Shown here: piece after piece, positions 61,878 to 64,000 of the stretch
Layout: every line of letters starts with the position of its first letter
How positions within the stretch are numbered: position 1 is the stretch's first letter
NCBI RefSeq assembly: GCF_932274485.2
Contig: NC_065885.2
Location: 30,641,062 to 30,705,061 of the forward strand
Source of the DNA: Patella vulgata
Taxonomy: Eukaryota; Mollusca; Gastropoda; Patellidae
Direction: 5' to 3'
Length of the DNA: 64,000 bases
Made by a program: the position numbers and the translations under genes
The notes under the pieces: model-generated
Database searches by the model: none
What the model saw: only the letters and a program-made list of their open reading frames with translations
Told to the model about the DNA's origin: nothing

Positions 61878-63228
61878 CCTTACAATATCTGAAATGTAAA
61901 AATATTACATTAATTCAGTTATATCCCAAACCAATAGTATTTTCTCTCGGCTAAATTACTTTTAATGCAACATGTTCACGAGTCTGTGACTATCAAAGCA
62001 GGAAGTAGAACCCCTATTAAAATTTGAATGTCTCATCCCTCTTTTTGGATCTCCCAATGTTTGAAGTATTCATAAAATTATATTGGCATAGTTAAAAAGA
62101 TAGCTGTCATGCTAGACCTATATACATGTATCCATTATTTGTGTGTATATCTGTAGCCTTATTAGTATTTAAAATATTTGAACTGAAAGACAAAGGGTGG
62201 AAAAATGCAGAATTTGCGTTGGTTTTTTTTTCTTTACCATAATACCTGGGGGGGGGGGGAACGGGACGGGGATGGCCGAATGGTTAGCACGCGTGTGCTG
62301 TATCATAAGGTCTGTCATTGAGTCAACTGGCGTGGTTTTGATTCCTTGGTTGTACATGACAAGGTGAAGGAGTAGGGTCCGCATGTCCAACCTCGTGGGT
62401 TTTCTCCGGGTCCTCCGGTTTACTCTCACTGCTAAAGACCCCTACGTGCAACCGAATTATAAAAATAAAATTGAACCATGTGTTAGTCCCGAAATGACCT
62501 AGTTTGTGTCAAGTGGAGGTTAAACCTCATTTCTCTCTCTCTCAGTACCATATATATACAGAACAGAGAAATGAAATAGTCAGTTAAGCTTCAGTTTTTT
62601 TGCAGTTCTAAATACTACTTGTTGAAGTAGTTTAAAGATCTACAATTTAGAGAGAGACCCTAAAAAGGAAACGAGACAATTAGAACTAGAAGGATGATGC
62701 AACAGCTTCTTCTACTTCTAGCGTCATTCATGAAGTTCATCCAATCTTTCACTCCAGACTCCAGTCCAACACTAGTTCTGGGTTCGGGAGGCTATGTGTG
62801 AGGCTTTTATAATTAGACCACATTTTAAATCATATCTGTACAGCCGATAAATACCATCTACAAATGAGTACAACTTTAATGTTTTCAAAGTCATGGTACG
62901 GTACCTGTAAAACATCAATTCTGTTAAAATATTTTATTTGCGTTCATGGGCGCAGACATCTTGTTTTTAAAATCCACTCCCGGAGAAAATTACAAAAATG
63001 CAAAGCTAAATCTAAATAAAAAATAATTTACATTTCTATTCAGTGATGCCAAATATAATTATAAAAATATATTTTACAATATCTGAAATCCTACTATGAA
63101 AAGGTAATTCTAGAAAGCAGTAAATCGATATTAATAAATATTACTTCGTTTTGTAAAAATAATTCTGCAGTTCGAAATATTATTTTGGTTAAATTTGCCT
63201 CGATTTCAGACATAAACACAAATTGGAA
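61878..63228. other. Divergent intergenic region ALG12 / GRIPAP1-like
   Basis: About 1.35 kb between the ALG12 start (minus) and the next gene's start (plus). It holds the inferred ALG12 5' UTR acceptor at 61888, a SINE family A copy, and otherwise unremarkable AT-rich sequence that presumably contains both promoters. Confidence 0.5.
62262..62543 (+). mobile_element. SINE family A, full-length copy
   Basis: Plus-strand copy with head GGGGATGGCCGAATGGTTAG, a body with small insertions, and a CT-rich tail, preceded by a G-run. Flanks share only a short TACCATA-like string, so the duplication is weak. It lies in the divergent promoter region of ALG12 and the next gene. Confidence 0.9.
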
Positions 63229-63273
63229 ATGGCGTCTTCAGCTTTATCTGAAGATGAATTTCATCGTTTACAG
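63229..63273 (+). CDS. GRIPAP1: First coding exon, GRIPAP1 (GRASP-1)-like, partial gene
   Basis: ATG followed by 15 codons, MASSALSEDEFHRLQ, ending exactly at a GTATCC donor in phase 0. Human GRIPAP1, a coiled-coil endosomal protein, begins MAQALSEEEFQRMQ, so the alignment is close over the whole exon. The rest of the gene would lie past the right edge: nothing between 63274 and 64000 looks like a second exon, and the intron contains a dispersed-repeat copy. Only 15 residues are available, so the name is tentative. Confidence 0.58.
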
Positions 63274-63446
63274 GTATCCACGACAATTCTATTTGCAATT
63301 TCTTCAGTACATTATGGTGGGATGGGAGTTGAATTCATTGTCCCGATAACCAACCCTCTGACAAATCCAAAAACCCGGTTTTAATAGAATGACAATGTCA
63401 ATAATGACATTTAAATTTATTTCATTAATGAAGACGGCACAACCCA

Positions 63447-63860
63447 TTTTTATACGTCCACATTATTGTCGTCTCCAGATTCCGTCTGGACGCCCGTCCG
63501 TATGTTCGTTCACATTTTATTTTTGGACACACAGGTCACAATTTTTATCTGATTTTGAAGAAACTTGAAATATAGTGTTTATATCTTGATATAAGATATT
63601 CCCATTTGACTTTGTAGAATCGGACTGGTGATTGTTCAAAAAGCTTGTCACTCTAGAGGTCATAATTTTTATCCGACTTTGATAAAACTTAAAGTATATG
63701 TTTATATTCGAAAGGTCTTTGTTCCTTTCAATATATTGATGCATGTCGAACCGTAACATCCAGGATTAAGGTCCCTGATTGTACGAAAAATCGCTTTTTA
63801 ACTTGTTCTCTGTCCATCTTTTGCAAAATGTAGGCATATCTTGCATGGCAACCACTTGTT
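63447..63860 (+). repeat. Dispersed repeat, short copy
   Basis: Starts CATTTTTATACGTCCACATT, has about two and a half internal units (AGGTCACAATTTTTATCTGA; AGGTCATAATTTTTATCCGA) and ends AAAATGTAGGCATATCTTGC then ATGGCAACCACTTGTT. Both termini are recognisable, so this looks like an end-to-end copy with fewer internal units than the one at 47281. Confidence 0.82.
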
Positions 63861-64000
63861 CTTGAAGTCAGAATTCGGAGTCACACTTTTGACCTTGCCA
63901 TATATAGATATTGAGGCTATGCCAAACTATTCTGAAGATTTGGTTTTGCTTTATTATATCTGCCCATTGATACAATACCACGGTGTCACCGTCTTGACAA

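Overview
This is an AT-rich, intron-rich animal genomic window. The protein families, the GT-AG introns of hundreds to thousands of bases, and the load of tRNA-headed SINEs and small inverted-repeat DNA transposons fit a lophotrochozoan, most likely a marine mollusc. The species is an inference; nothing here fixes it. No tRNA, rRNA or CRISPR array was found, and the protein genes were assembled by reading splice sites and exon phase by eye.

Layout, left to right. 4648-9529 (minus): a complete five-exon UBE2N (Ubc13, K63-ubiquitin E2). 9.5-27.7 kb: a gene-poor, repeat-filled interval with one doubtful coding exon (10848-10885), a decayed CR1/Jockey-type LINE, SINEs, a hAT-like MITE and a tandem duplication through a SINE. 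27733-30482 (plus): a small three-exon gene of about 111 residues that I do not recognise, with possible alternative upstream exons. 30.5-35.6 kb: intergenic. 35621-43991 (minus): a complete 12-exon ASZ1/GASZ (ankyrin repeats, SAM domain, C-terminal membrane anchor; piRNA pathway). 44261-47075 (plus): a complete four-exon NDUFA12 (complex I accessory subunit), head-to-head with ASZ1 across only 269 bp. 48479-61877 (minus): a complete nine-exon ALG12 (ER alpha-1,6-mannosyltransferase), tail-to-tail with NDUFA12. 63229-63273 (plus): a first coding exon resembling GRIPAP1/GRASP-1, whose remainder lies beyond the window.

The genes are not an operon. They are ordinary nuclear genes of ubiquitin signalling, piRNA biogenesis, respiration and N-glycosylation. 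The main structural interest is the shared ASZ1/NDUFA12 promoter, since both products act at mitochondria. The second is the mobile-element record in introns: two SINE families sharing a 3' end, a fold-back element with a perfect 9-bp target duplication, a hAT-type MITE with a perfect 8-bp duplication, a 1.7-kb element with TATAAGGCGC-type inverted ends, an element nested in a SINE, and a dispersed repeat built of internal ~160-bp units. I found no convincing previously undescribed multi-gene system.
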